The notes below the pieces were generated by a model that was not told where the DNA came from, did no database searches, and was given only the letters and a program-made list of their open reading frames with translations. A stretch of 20,964 nucleotides of DNA from a virus. Shown here piece by piece: positions 7,433 to 14,604 of this stretch. The stretch's first letter is position 1. Every line of letters begins with the position of its first letter. The stretch spans positions 1 through 20,964 of the IMG/VR virus record IMGVR_UViG_3300024261_000181; one strand, written 5' to 3'. Position numbers and translations under genes: made by a program.

Positions 7433-7858
7433 TTATGGGTCTAATATTCTGTAGGTGACTTCCATTACGTGTCTATACATATTTCTATAATTATGTGTCA
7501 GGTTTCGGCTTAGAGTAATTCTTAGGTCTGTGTAGCCTGTTCTTCTTACTTGTGCTTTTAATATTTTGTCTATTTGGTCTACTACTGCTCTGTGTCTTGT
7601 TTCTGTTCCATATCCCCGGATATCTATGACTGCAATAGGATGATGTAAGTGATTTGTGCCATAAAGACTAAAATAATCAACCTTCTCAGAACCGGGTGTT
7701 ATTACTACCACATCCTGAGTATCATCAATTATACCTACAGCTTTCTCTTCCCAGTTTACAGTGAATTTAGGCTTTGGAACATCATCATTATCATAATTCC
7801 ATTCAGTATTCATCATGTTGATTATATCGTCAATTGCATCATATGACCCTACACCCAT
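7433..7858 (-). CDS. Tail terminator/tail completion-like protein (141 aa)
   Basis: The ATG at 7858 overlaps the stop of the preceding gene in TGATG, so translation is probably coupled. The layout fits the small alpha/beta fold of tail terminator proteins: a first helix (YDAIDDIINMMNTEWN), a VVVITPGSEKVDYFSLYG strand-turn, a strand HPIAVIDIRGYGTETRHR, a helix AVVDQIDKILKAQVRR, and the final strands DLRITLSRNLTHNY and HVMEVTYRILDP. The final basic-to-beta segment ending in a conserved-looking VTYRILDP is typical of such proteins. Position between neck and tail tube genes supports a role in capping the tail and joining it to the head. The assignment is by fold pattern and synteny. Confidence 0.65.
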   Translation of the reverse strand: MGVGSYDAIDDIINMMNTEWNYDNDDVPKPKFTVNWEEKAVGIIDDTQDVVVITPGSEKVDYFSLYGTNHLHHPIAVIDIRGYGTETRHRAVVDQIDKILKAQVRRTGYTDLRITLSRNLTHNYRNMYRHVMEVTYRILDP

Positions 7859-8607
7859 CAGTTTGCACTTCCTTTGTTCAATGTGTGTGTTTTACTTCCA
7901 TAGTTGATATCTGTGGTGTTTTTATATACTGTTATACTTGTAGGATGTATTCCAACTTCTGACATCTTACTTCTTAATTTCCATGATAGGAATTCTAATG
8001 AGCGATTTACCTGTTCTGGTGTTTTCTTTTTATATTGTATTCCTGATGATGATACTCCTCCTGTTTTTAATTTTCTCCCCCCTTTATTATACCAATAATG
8101 ATTATATACTTTCATTTTTAAGTTTGGTCTCTTTCGTAGATATATTCTTTTCATCCAGTCCAAGAAATCTCTTCCACCCTCATTATCTCTCCCAGAGAAT
8201 ATATTTCCATCTCTTGGTGTAAGTGTTGGGTTTTTGATTAGTTCTGGTTCATCTATTATGTCAGGCTCTGGTGTTGCGTTATAATCATGAGTATCCACAA
8301 CTACTGCCCCCGGTGGAACACCAAATTTCTCTATATTATATCCTACAGATTCAGTTACTTTTGATTCTTTTGCTACTACATTTGTTAAAGAGTCAACTAT
8401 AGTTTGCGGTTTATCTGAGTCCATATCTGTTGTGTCTCCTATACCTTCTGCTGCTGCATATAGTTTTTCTATTAGGTCTCTTCTTCTTCTTCTTCTTTGT
8501 CCTTCTTGTCTTGGTGTTGTAGCTTCCCCACGCCTTTCAACTATACTGTGATTATATTTGTCAACTTCCATTTCTATGACCCTATCTATATCTGTTAGTC
8601 TTGCCAT
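7858..8607 (-). CDS. Neck/head-tail joining protein candidate (249 aa)
   Basis: The ATG at 8607 overlaps the upstream connector stop in TAATG. Residues 1-60 are helical and strongly basic, including six consecutive Arg encoded by six AGA codons. The middle is acidic and Pro-rich (NATPEPDIIDEPELIKNP). The C-terminal 110 residues hold an aromatic-basic core (FLDWMKRIYLRKRPNLKMKV, YNHYWYNKGGRKLK), a helix (TPEQVNRSLEFLSWKLRSKM) and a final strand (SITVYKNTTDINYG). Helices and strands of this sort, between connector and tail terminator genes, suggest a head-closure or neck protein (HK97 gp10-like position). No family is recognised with certainty. Confidence 0.55.
   Translation of the reverse strand: MARLTDIDRVIEMEVDKYNHSIVERRGEATTPRQEGQRRRRRRDLIEKLYAAAEGIGDTTDMDSDKPQTIVDSLTNVVAKESKVTESVGYNIEKFGVPPGAVVVDTHDYNATPEPDIIDEPELIKNPTLTPRDGNIFSGRDNEGGRDFLDWMKRIYLRKRPNLKMKVYNHYWYNKGGRKLKTGGVSSSGIQYKKKTPEQVNRSLEFLSWKLRSKMSEVGIHPTSITVYKNTTDINYGSKTHTLNKGSAN
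8479..8496 (-). repeat. (AGA)6 trinucleotide repeat coding for six Arg
   Basis: Six perfect tandem AGA codons on the minus strand encode R6 in the N-terminal third of the neck protein. Such tracts can change length by slippage without loss of frame. Confidence 0.9.
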
Positions 8608-9272
8608 TAGGCAATCGGAATAATCTCTTGACGTTGGTGTATGGTTCTATCTATATCTTCTTTCCATTGGTTTATTGAATCTCCCCAAGACCATCCACCT
8701 GAACCACCTACAGGCAATATGTCTGCTCTAAATGATGTTGATAGTAATTCTACTGCTACCATTTTTACACATGCCTCTTCAATGTCTAACGGAACAGTTG
8801 TGTCACCATAACGATAAGTAATTCTCATTCTGTTCTTTCTCATTACTGTAAAGATAAATCCTCTCATGTAAAGTCTTCCATATTCGGGGTCAAGTACAAA
8901 CCCACCATCAGCATTATCTGTAATATCATTATAGTTTGCAGACCCACCAGTATTCCCTCCAGAAGCACCATCGTATACTTCAAGTGAATCTCCTGAACTA
9001 GATACTAGTCCACCGTTTGCGTCTGTTCTGATTTTTCTATGTCGGAGGAATAAAGGAGTACCCCAACCAAATTCATATATAATAGGCATATCATGGACTT
9101 CAGTAGTGGCAGTTGCTTCACGCCATGCGTGACCAGTTCTTCTGTCTATTTCATCTTCTTTTCTGTTGATTAGTTTAATTACTTGTGCTTTGTTTGGTGT
9201 GGTTGTGTCTGTTATATCTACCCTCAAAAAATCTGCAACATCTTGCACAGTACAGTAGACAGGAGTAACCAT
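8607..9272 (-). CDS. Head-tail connector/adaptor protein (221 aa)
   Basis: The N-terminus (YCTVQDVADFLRVDITD, then KAQVIKLINRKEDEIDRRTG) is the typical opening of gp6-like head-tail connectors: a helix, a short loop, then a helix with ExxIDxxTGxxW, here EIDRRTGHAW. A beta-rich insertion follows, with FLRHRKIRT, a Gly/Ser/Asn loop, and LDPEYGRLYMRG, the characteristic strand LD.e.G.l......R.......YRYG. The end is a helix with PLDIEEACVKMVAVELL, the usual closing helix. This combination, after the capsid genes and before tail genes, makes a connector assignment good. It would sit below the portal ring. A weak TATA box is about 27 nt upstream. Confidence 0.8.
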   Translation of the reverse strand: MVTPVYCTVQDVADFLRVDITDTTTPNKAQVIKLINRKEDEIDRRTGHAWREATATTEVHDMPIIYEFGWGTPLFLRHRKIRTDANGGLVSSSGDSLEVYDGASGGNTGGSANYNDITDNADGGFVLDPEYGRLYMRGFIFTVMRKNRMRITYRYGDTTVPLDIEEACVKMVAVELLSTSFRADILPVGGSGGWSWGDSINQWKEDIDRTIHQRQEIIPIA

Positions 9273-9294
9273 ATGCTTAAATATGTGCTCCTAT

Positions 9295-9303
9295 CTTTTA
9301 AAG
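9295..9303 (-). promoter_or_regulatory. TATA-like box of the connector gene
   Basis: The minus strand reads CTTTAAAAG, centred about 27 nt upstream of ATG 9272. It is less canonical than its neighbours but keeps the same spacing. Confidence 0.5.
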
Positions 9304-9337
9304 TTTGCTCTAGTAACTAAACATGTATTACCTTACT

Positions 9338-9421
9338 TCAAGCTGATTTTATTGCTTCTTGCCCGGCAGAACTTGATGCTAGTTCATTAAATTTGCCTGT
9401 ATCTAAAGTGCCTAAACCCAT
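9338..9421 (-). CDS. Candidate micro-ORF (27 aa) abutting the upstream virion gene
   Basis: A 27-codon frame starts at ATG 9421, immediately after the TAG of the 138-aa gene (TAGATG), and ends in TGA at 9340-9338. It encodes MGLGTLDTGKFNELASSS followed by a short Ala/Glu/Lys helix. The exact abutment and the otherwise empty 150-nt gap argue that it may be translated by termination-reinitiation. There is no Shine-Dalgarno of note. It may also be chance or the remnant of a longer gene. Confidence 0.4.
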   Translation of the reverse strand: MGLGTLDTGKFNELASSSAGQEAIKSA

Positions 9422-9838
9422 CTAAGATTCGCCACGGTGATATATGTCTAATACACCTTGACTTGACCCAACGGCTGCTTTGATTCTAACAACACATCTA
9501 TTATAAGGATTGTCTAAAGTCTCTATTACAGGTGCTGCGGCTGCTGTTAATGTCGTTTCTGCTTTTATTTGTACCCAGCCATTTCCATAATCTGTGGCAT
9601 CTGTACCGGTCATATCAGTGTGGTCTGGTAACCAATCTGCTGTTGCCCAAATTTCATATTTTAAATCATTTGTAATACAATATAATGTAAATACTGAAGT
9701 TCTGACATTTCTACAGTCAATATCTAAACATGTTGCATAAGCGTCAGTTGATGTTAATGCTAAATTTCTATTATGTAGCCCAACTATTGAACTTCCATCA
9801 TTTGTGGTTTTCTCTCTACGTTGGTCTTCCTGAGCCAT
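9422..9838 (-). CDS. Small beta-rich virion protein (138 aa), possible capsid decoration
   Basis: ATG 9838 has a strong TATA box about 26 nt upstream and an oligo-T terminator before that, so the gene has its own transcription unit. After a polar N-terminus (MAQEDQRREKTTNDGSS) the protein is made of Thr/Val-rich strands (TSVFTLYCITNDLKYEIWAT, GNGWVQIKAETTLTAAAA, RCVVRIKAAVGSSQGVLDIY). It ends in a charged HRGES. Several Cys (4) are present without a zinc-type spacing. It looks like a compact virion surface or head-tail protein, given its place between capsid and connector genes. The specific role is unknown. Confidence 0.65.
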   Translation of the reverse strand: MAQEDQRREKTTNDGSSIVGLHNRNLALTSTDAYATCLDIDCRNVRTSVFTLYCITNDLKYEIWATADWLPDHTDMTGTDATDYGNGWVQIKAETTLTAAAAPVIETLDNPYNRCVVRIKAAVGSSQGVLDIYHRGES

Positions 9839-9858
9839 ACGTAATTATGTATAGTCTA

Positions 9859-9868
9859 CCTTATAAAG
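9859..9868 (-). promoter_or_regulatory. TATA box of the 138-aa virion gene
   Basis: The minus strand reads CTTTATAAGG, identical to the element at 1335-1344, centred about 26 nt upstream of ATG 9838. Confidence 0.75.
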
Positions 9869-9871
9869 TTA

Positions 9872-9901
9872 TTGGAAAAAAAGAAAAAAGGGTGTAAAAA
9901 A
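9872..9901 (-). terminator. Oligo-T archaeal-type terminator after the 122-aa gene
   Basis: Just downstream of the TAG at 9902 the minus strand has three T tracts (T6, T6, T7) separated by short breaks, with no evident hairpin. Tandem U-tracts are the usual intrinsic terminator in archaea. Confidence 0.7.
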
Positions 9902-10270
9902 CTAAAATCCTACTACTCGTAGTTTACAGGTCATAGTGATAGAGTCGGCATCATCTGCTTCATCGAGGACTGCACTTGCAGTTCCTGATTCATATAGTTT
10001 TAGCTTCCCTGTTGCTGCTGCACCTAGGGCTGCTGGAACGTATTGGGGTATATTGCCTGTTGAAACCTCTAGAACTGTTACTGCAATAATTGTAGTGAGT
10101 CTGCCGTCTAGGGTTAAATCTAGGACGTTTCCTGCAATATCGTAATCTTCTGATGTATAGGTTACGTCTACAATTGCTGTTTTGAGTTTGGATAATAGTT
10201 CTGCTTGTATGGATAGTGTTTTCCCGGTTACTGATTGGTAATCGGAATTCACTGCGATTGCGAGAGTCAT
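9902..10270 (-). CDS. Small virion protein (122 aa), decoration/cement protein candidate
   Basis: The gene follows the major capsid protein directly and has its own TATA box and flanking oligo-T terminators, the mark of an abundantly and separately expressed protein. The sequence is a run of beta strands (KTAIVDVTYTSEDYDIAGNV, LTTIIAVTVLEVSTGN, DSITMTCKLRVVGF) with an Ala/Gly-rich loop (VPAALGAAATGKLKL). No catalytic motif, signal peptide or membrane segment is seen. Its size, fold type and position match capsid cement or decoration proteins of tailed viruses, but this is inferred from context and composition. Confidence 0.65.
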   Translation of the reverse strand: MTLAIAVNSDYQSVTGKTLSIQAELLSKLKTAIVDVTYTSEDYDIAGNVLDLTLDGRLTTIIAVTVLEVSTGNIPQYVPAALGAAATGKLKLYESGTASAVLDEADDADSITMTCKLRVVGF

Positions 10271-10289
10271 TAAAATATGTGGAAAGTCA

Positions 10290-10300
10290 TTATATATAAA
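10290..10300 (-). promoter_or_regulatory. TATA box of the 122-aa virion gene
   Basis: The minus strand reads CTTTATATATA, centred about 26 nt upstream of ATG 10270. Confidence 0.75.
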
Positions 10301-10302
10301 GA

Positions 10303-10320
10303 TTTAAAAAAATGAAAAAG
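10303..10320 (-). terminator. Oligo-T terminator after the major capsid gene
   Basis: About 16 nt after the capsid stop codon the minus strand reads CTTTTTCATTTTTTTAAA, two T tracts (T5, T7) without a hairpin, directly before the next TATA box. Confidence 0.65.
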
Positions 10321-10335
10321 TGGGAATTGGTTCGA

Positions 10336-11562
10336 CTAAAGTTTAATGTCTCTAATCTTGCCTTGTGATTTAAAGTGTCTACAGACAGTTTCTCCCATTG
10401 TTCTGAACAATGCTTTCTCAACAAGTGTGTTACTGTTGATAAATGGATAACCCGGAGTACGTCTTGTGGCTTCGTAATACTCGGTTGGAATTGCGACTTG
10501 AATTCCTAATCTAGGATAACCAAATCCTTCTGCATCAGAAGTATCTAATGCAAATAGTCTACCGACTTCAGTTCCTCCAGTAGTTGGAGCATCTTTGGTT
10601 GGTACAAATGGTATGCCGTAGAGTGAGTTTACGTGGATACCTACACCAGTTCCATCGAATGTTTTGATTCCGTTAACATCGACTTGTACAATCTTCTCAC
10701 CGTATGGGTTTGCGACCCTGACTTGTGGAAGGTATAAGCCTTGAATTTCGGAGTAAACTTCGTGGCTTCCTAAGAATACATTTGGGTCTTTACCAGCAGC
10801 AATTCTGATTTTTCTGAGGTGAGTTCTAATTACATCATCAGTTAAGACACCATCAGTACCTAAAGTACCGGATGCTGATTCAACTGTTGCATCGTAAGTA
10901 GTTCCACTATCTCTGTCAATTGCAGAGGTAGTTGCTTTCCAAGGGTCATAATAGTCTGTGTATGTACCGCCTTGTGAGTCTTCTTCAGCATCGGAAGAAA
11001 TAATTCTATCCAATGATTCAAAGTCATTAGTACCGGCAAAGTTTGCACTTGCAGCAGCAGCGTCAGTTGCTACATCATTCAAGAGAGCTTGATTGATGAG
11101 TTCTTTGTGCTGTACAGCCATATACAATCTTAATGAACCGAGTCCACCCCAAATATCGTCTTTACTGTGATTTGAGAGCCATTCCATAACTTCAGATGTA
11201 CTGAAAGTTAGTGCCATAGTCTTTGGTCTAACATCAATCTCAGCAATTGTAGGCTTGATTGTGTCAGGAATTACACCACCTTCTGCGACACCACCTTTAG
11301 AGGTGTTGCCTTGTGCTGTATCGACTGTTGGTCTTGCGGAAATAACCCTCCATCCAGATTTATCCCAAGGATATTTTGGTAAGATACCGAAAGCGTTTGC
11401 TTCAAGATTTAATTGTGCCCATGCATATGCACCAAAGACTGCGTTGAAAACGCCTCCTGTTGATGTTAACATTGGGTTGTTGGTCTTGGAGATTAAGCTT
11501 CGGCTAAATCCACCGTAGTATAGAGACTCTAATTCGTCCATAGTTCTAATGCCGTTCACCAT
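10336..11562 (-). CDS. Major capsid protein, HK97 fold (408 aa)
   Basis: The protein follows the protease and scaffold genes. It has the usual order of HK97-fold elements: a helical N-arm, an E-loop-like segment with Gly/Ile and a beta return (GGVAEGGVIPDTIKPTIAEID, interrupted in the middle by a turn), the KTMALTFSTSEVMEWLS strand-helix, a spine-like helix (LYMAVQHKELINQALLND), and a P-domain/A-domain C-terminus (DDVIRTHLRKIRIAAGKDPN, FLGSHEVYSEI, YGIPFVPTKDAP). The start overlaps the scaffold stop in TAATG, coupling the two. A 90-residue Ser/Thr/Asp-rich stretch in the middle (about 190-240) may be an added surface domain. Assignment rests on layout and synteny. Confidence 0.8.
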   Translation of the reverse strand: MVNGIRTMDELESLYYGGFSRSLISKTNNPMLTSTGGVFNAVFGAYAWAQLNLEANAFGILPKYPWDKSGWRVISARPTVDTAQGNTSKGGVAEGGVIPDTIKPTIAEIDVRPKTMALTFSTSEVMEWLSNHSKDDIWGGLGSLRLYMAVQHKELINQALLNDVATDAAAASANFAGTNDFESLDRIISSDAEEDSQGGTYTDYYDPWKATTSAIDRDSGTTYDATVESASGTLGTDGVLTDDVIRTHLRKIRIAAGKDPNVFLGSHEVYSEIQGLYLPQVRVANPYGEKIVQVDVNGIKTFDGTGVGIHVNSLYGIPFVPTKDAPTTGGTEVGRLFALDTSDAEGFGYPRLGIQVAIPTEYYEATRRTPGYPFINSNTLVEKALFRTMGETVCRHFKSQGKIRDIKL

Positions 11563-12149
11563 TATAAAGTACCCTCCTTATCGTATTTTTCAGCAATGTC
11601 CAATAGACTTTTTCCTACCATTGACAAGTTCTCAAAACCTGCATTTCTGCATTTTGAGAGAATTTGGTATGGCAAGAGGTCTTCTTGTGCATTTTGTGCT
11701 TTTGACACGTTTGTGGTTGGTCTTTCGACTGGTGATGTTACATGAGATGAGATAGATTTCTCTTGCATCTTAAGGTCACCTTTATCTCCTTCTGGTTTAT
11801 CTTCGACTTTTCCATTGGCATCTTGGATACCGGATTGGTCACCAGTTGGGTAAGGGTCTTTTGGTGCAGTGACTTTGTCACCAATATCTTCGCTATCAGC
11901 ATTGCCTTTTGGGCTTTGTGGTAGGTCAGTAGGTGTCTCCATTGCTTTCTCCATCTTGTCTTGTCTTGCGACAATTGATTTGAGTGCTTCTAGGATTGCC
12001 TTATTGGTTTCTTCTTTGTCATCATCGTCAGAAGCTTTCACTTCTGGTTTGATTTCGTCTTTCTCGTCCTCTGCTTTTTTCTCGAAGGGATTTTCTTTTT
12101 CCTCTTCGTCAGCTTTGGCTATGGTTTTTATGTCATCTAATGTGGTCAT
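11562..12149 (-). CDS. Acidic scaffold-like protein (195 aa)
   Basis: The sequence is highly charged and low in hydrophobic residues, with acidic-basic runs at the N-terminus (DDIKTIAKADEEEKENPFEK) and a central coiled-coil-like helix (NKAILEALKSIVARQDKMEK). A long Pro/Ser/Asp/Lys disordered region follows, then a C-terminal helix of mixed character (YQILSKCRNAGFENLSMVGK). This composition and its place between the prohead protease and the major capsid protein are typical of scaffolding proteins, which are cut away during maturation. Translation into the capsid gene is coupled through TAATG. It has no enzyme motif. A shorter internal-core function cannot be excluded. Confidence 0.7.
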   Translation of the reverse strand: MTTLDDIKTIAKADEEEKENPFEKKAEDEKDEIKPEVKASDDDDKEETNKAILEALKSIVARQDKMEKAMETPTDLPQSPKGNADSEDIGDKVTAPKDPYPTGDQSGIQDANGKVEDKPEGDKGDLKMQEKSISSHVTSPVERPTTNVSKAQNAQEDLLPYQILSKCRNAGFENLSMVGKSLLDIAEKYDKEGTL

Positions 12150-12164
12150 GTTGTTATAATAATT

Positions 12165-12186
12165 CTATATAAAGGGGTTTATAAAG
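12165..12186 (-). promoter_or_regulatory. Double TATA element before scaffold-capsid operon
   Basis: Two boxes, CTTTATAAAC (12186-12177) and CTTTATATAG (12174-12165), precede ATG 12149 by about 32 and 21 nt. They lie over the last codons of the protease gene. This would allow strong transcription of scaffold and capsid genes independent of the protease. Confidence 0.65.
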
Positions 12187-13946
12187 ATTATGTTTCCTAC
12201 GCCATTTACTAAATGTCCTTCAGGAGATACTTCTACATTGTCACCATACTGTGCTATTCCTTCTGCTGATGTTGAAAACTTGTTCATTTCCATTACCCAT
12301 TCTTCTTCTGCTTTGTTTTTAATTGCTTTTAGTATAGGCATTGGTTCTTCTTTGTAGTTTTCTATATAGTCTTTTATTGCTAGGTGTAGTTCTGAGTTGT
12401 TGTCTGTGTTTTTATTTTCCTCCCAATATTTTCTTACTCCTTTCTCAAATTCACATTCTTTCTTTGCAATAGGGTCTGTAGGCTTGTTTCCTAGTTTGGT
12501 TGGGTCTCCTAGTTTCTCTGGAGTTATTGCGTCTGCGTCTTTCTTTTTCTCGTCTTTAGGGTCTGATTCTGATGATGTTACTTGGTTGCTTCCCCCGGTT
12601 CCGTTTACTGACGTGTTATATGCACCTAACCCTCTTGGGTTTTCAGTGCCTGTACCGACTATATCTTTCTGAATTATGATTGAACATCCACATGATTTCT
12701 TAAAGTATTGTCTATCTCCATCAGGTTTTGCTACTTCGTCTACACCTGTTTCAGATAGGTCTGGTTTTTCAGAACAACTTGCTTTTTCATCACATTGATT
12801 ACCTACACCTGTTGAACCCATTACATGGTCTGCTTTATGTTTTGGTGCATTAGGATTCATTCCATGTTCATTATTATGACGTGAGCCACAGTATGCTTCA
12901 GCGTCTCTAATGTCATCTTTATTTCCTTCTCCAGAAATACAAGATTCAGTTGAACCATATTCTTTTTGACCGGCATGAACTTTAGTATCTTTATCTACGT
13001 GTTGCTGAATTGAGCCACAATATCCACCGGCATTGTGTACCGATGGGTCTTTCTTTGCGTGTGCCTCACAGGCTGCAAATTCCATTTTTCCATATTTAGT
13101 AGGTAATGGTTTAGTCTTATCGTCTGGTCTCTTTAAATCAGTTTCAGGAAAGTCTTCCTCGTCTTGTCCGTAAATATCTTTTCCTGCTTCATACCAAATA
13201 GTACCATTAGAATCAATCATATGTATTTTTAATTTTTCTTCTCCTTCTTCAGTTGCTTCTGGGTTATAACCTTTGGCTTCACCAATATGAGTTTCAACTT
13301 CTTTAGGAACATCGTCTTGGTCTATTGGAGTACCCATATCTGCTTTTCTTACTTCTGCGTTGATATAACAACTTGTACCATCACATTTGGCTTTTAATTC
13401 TTCTCCATCTTTTTCTACATGGACTGCCTTTGCTAATGGGTTTACATCTGTAATTAATGCGAATGCAACTGCTGGGTCTTCACATACTGCCACTTCATAT
13501 ATCTCTAGGTCTTTTAATCTGTATGCCATCGTTCCATCTGATTGTGGTACTGGTATTCTGTTTGCTTTTGTTGCCCCTCCGAATGATAATCCTTTGTAAG
13601 TACCATCAACTATTTGTTTCCAAATGAAATCATCTAATGCTGTGTTTGAATGTATTTTACCTAAAATTTTAATTGCTGGGAGTTTCTCACCATTTTTAGC
13701 CTGAAGTGTTACTTTTTCAAAATTGATACCTCTGCCTACAATACGATTTGAATGAGTGTCTGACATTGGTGCATTTCTCTCCATCCATATTGGAAGAGCC
13801 TTGTATAGTTCATCTATATCTGTAATCTCTCCTTGACGGTCTTTAATCTCTACTGATAATATGCCTTCAAAGAAACGGTCTGTATTATCTTCTTTAATAA
13901 CTAGTTGTTTTGTGACAAAATTGGACACAGTTATCTCGTCTGTCAT
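12165..13946 (-). CDS. Prohead maturation protease with long Cys/His-rich extension (593 aa)
   Basis: Residues 1-180 match the caudoviral prohead protease (S78/XkdF-like) plan: a beta start (FFEGILSVEIKDRQGEITD), a candidate catalytic His in SDTHSNRIVGRG (His65), a candidate catalytic Ser in YKGLSFGG (Ser121), and the closing LKDLEIYEVAVCEDPAV. These enzymes cut scaffold and capsid protein in the prohead. The remaining about 410 residues are unusual for the family, which normally totals 200-300 aa. They are acidic and disordered-looking, with two copies of a C-(16)-YCG type motif (FAACEA...GGYCGSIQQH and ESCISG...EAYCGSRH), two pairs of Cys near 385-391 and 419-421, and many His. The C-terminus (about 470-560) has Lys/Glu helices. 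A fused scaffold or core segment is possible. It has its own TATA box. Confidence 0.75.
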   Translation of the reverse strand: MTDEITVSNFVTKQLVIKEDNTDRFFEGILSVEIKDRQGEITDIDELYKALPIWMERNAPMSDTHSNRIVGRGINFEKVTLQAKNGEKLPAIKILGKIHSNTALDDFIWKQIVDGTYKGLSFGGATKANRIPVPQSDGTMAYRLKDLEIYEVAVCEDPAVAFALITDVNPLAKAVHVEKDGEELKAKCDGTSCYINAEVRKADMGTPIDQDDVPKEVETHIGEAKGYNPEATEEGEEKLKIHMIDSNGTIWYEAGKDIYGQDEEDFPETDLKRPDDKTKPLPTKYGKMEFAACEAHAKKDPSVHNAGGYCGSIQQHVDKDTKVHAGQKEYGSTESCISGEGNKDDIRDAEAYCGSRHNNEHGMNPNAPKHKADHVMGSTGVGNQCDEKASCSEKPDLSETGVDEVAKPDGDRQYFKKSCGCSIIIQKDIVGTGTENPRGLGAYNTSVNGTGGSNQVTSSESDPKDEKKKDADAITPEKLGDPTKLGNKPTDPIAKKECEFEKGVRKYWEENKNTDNNSELHLAIKDYIENYKEEPMPILKAIKNKAEEEWVMEMNKFSTSAEGIAQYGDNVEVSPEGHLVNGVGNIIFINPFI

Positions 13947-13968
13947 GTATATCTAGTTGACGCTAATG

Positions 13969-13979
13969 CTTTATAAATA
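13969..13979 (-). promoter_or_regulatory. TATA box of the prohead protease gene
   Basis: The minus strand reads TATTTATAAAG, centred about 28 nt upstream of ATG 13946, just after the oligo-T terminator. Confidence 0.7.
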
Positions 13980-13987
13980 TTCTTAAT

Positions 13988-13999
13988 AATAAAAAAAGA
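13988..13999 (-). terminator. Oligo-T terminator after the two-TM protein gene
   Basis: Four nt after the stop at 14003 the minus strand reads CTTTTTTTATTA, a T7 tract without a hairpin, directly before the next TATA box. Confidence 0.6.
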
Positions 14000-14002
14000 G
14001 GG

Positions 14003-14236
14003 TTACGATTGTGTAGTCGTATTACCGTTTGACTGTCCTGCTCTAAATCCAAAATACATTAGTGCAGCACCTGCAAATATTGTGCTGAATTGCCATGCCT
14101 GACTAAATTGTTCTTGTGTGATTTTTATATCACCGTATACAAATCCAGTAGCAATTCCGACTCCTGCTGTTCCTATCAACAGAATTATAACTGATGATGC
14201 TAGAACTAGAGCCATTTCATTTTTTGTGAAAGCCAT
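14003..14236 (-). CDS. Two-transmembrane small protein (77 aa), holin candidate
   Basis: Two hydrophobic segments are clear: residues about 8-33 (MALVLASSVIILLIGTAG...) and about 47-66 (FSTIFAGAALMYFGFRAG). They are separated by a short loop with charged residues (GDIKITQEQ), and a polar Asn/Thr/Gln tail follows. Size and topology match class II holins, but also many unrelated small viral membrane proteins. The gene stands beside a coiled-coil/TM protein, a pair arrangement seen in lysis cassettes. TATA box at about 28 nt upstream gives it its own promoter. Function is inferred from topology and neighbourhood only. Confidence 0.65.
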   Translation of the reverse strand: MAFTKNEMALVLASSVIILLIGTAGVGIATGFVYGDIKITQEQFSQAWQFSTIFAGAALMYFGFRAGQSNGNTTTQS

Positions 14237-14258
14237 GTAAATCCAACCATTAATCAGG

Positions 14259-14268
14259 TATTTAAACT
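14259..14268 (-). promoter_or_regulatory. TATA box of the two-TM protein gene
   Basis: The minus strand reads AGTTTAAATA, centred about 28 nt upstream of ATG 14236. Confidence 0.6.
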
Positions 14269-14278
14269 TGATGTAGAG

Positions 14279-14560
14279 TTATATCATAATGGCTATGACT
14301 ACACCGGCTGTTGCTACAATTACACCTAATATGGATACTATCTTTCTGAATTTTATTAGAGATGTTTCTCTTTTTACTGCTTTATGCCCAGCCAGAATTT
14401 GTTCCTGTTCTTTTTTATAACGTGTGAGTTCTTTACCGACTAAAAGGTGTGTATCAAACTTGCCTGATATATCTGCCTGTGATTCGACAAGTTTGTTGAT
14501 TTGTTCCTGTATGTCGTCTATTCGTTCGAATATACGTTTAAATGCTATGTCATCTTCCAT
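14279..14560 (-). CDS. Coiled-coil protein with C-terminal membrane anchor (93 aa), XhlA-like
   Basis: Residues 1-40 form a heptad-rich coiled coil (FKRIFERIDDIQEQINKLVE), followed by a Lys/Glu/Gln helix and, at the very C-terminus (about 74-93), one transmembrane segment (VSILGVIVATAGVVIAIMI) ending the protein. This topology is that of the XhlA family of phage lysis-associated proteins, which act with a holin, and of some tail-anchored proteins. The neighbouring two-TM gene supports a lysis or membrane role. Sequence alone does not prove it. A TATA box sits about 26 nt upstream of ATG 14560. Confidence 0.7.
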   Translation of the reverse strand: MEDDIAFKRIFERIDDIQEQINKLVESQADISGKFDTHLLVGKELTRYKKEQEQILAGHKAVKRETSLIKFRKIVSILGVIVATAGVVIAIMI

Positions 14561-14580
14561 GTGTGTAATCCACTGTTATT

Positions 14581-14590
14581 CTATTTAAGT
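14581..14590 (-). promoter_or_regulatory. TATA box of the coiled-coil/TM gene
   Basis: The minus strand reads ACTTAAATAG, centred about 26 nt upstream of ATG 14560, near the stop of the upstream zinc-protein gene. Confidence 0.6.
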
Positions 14591-14604
14591 ATTCTTTCTG
14601 AGTT

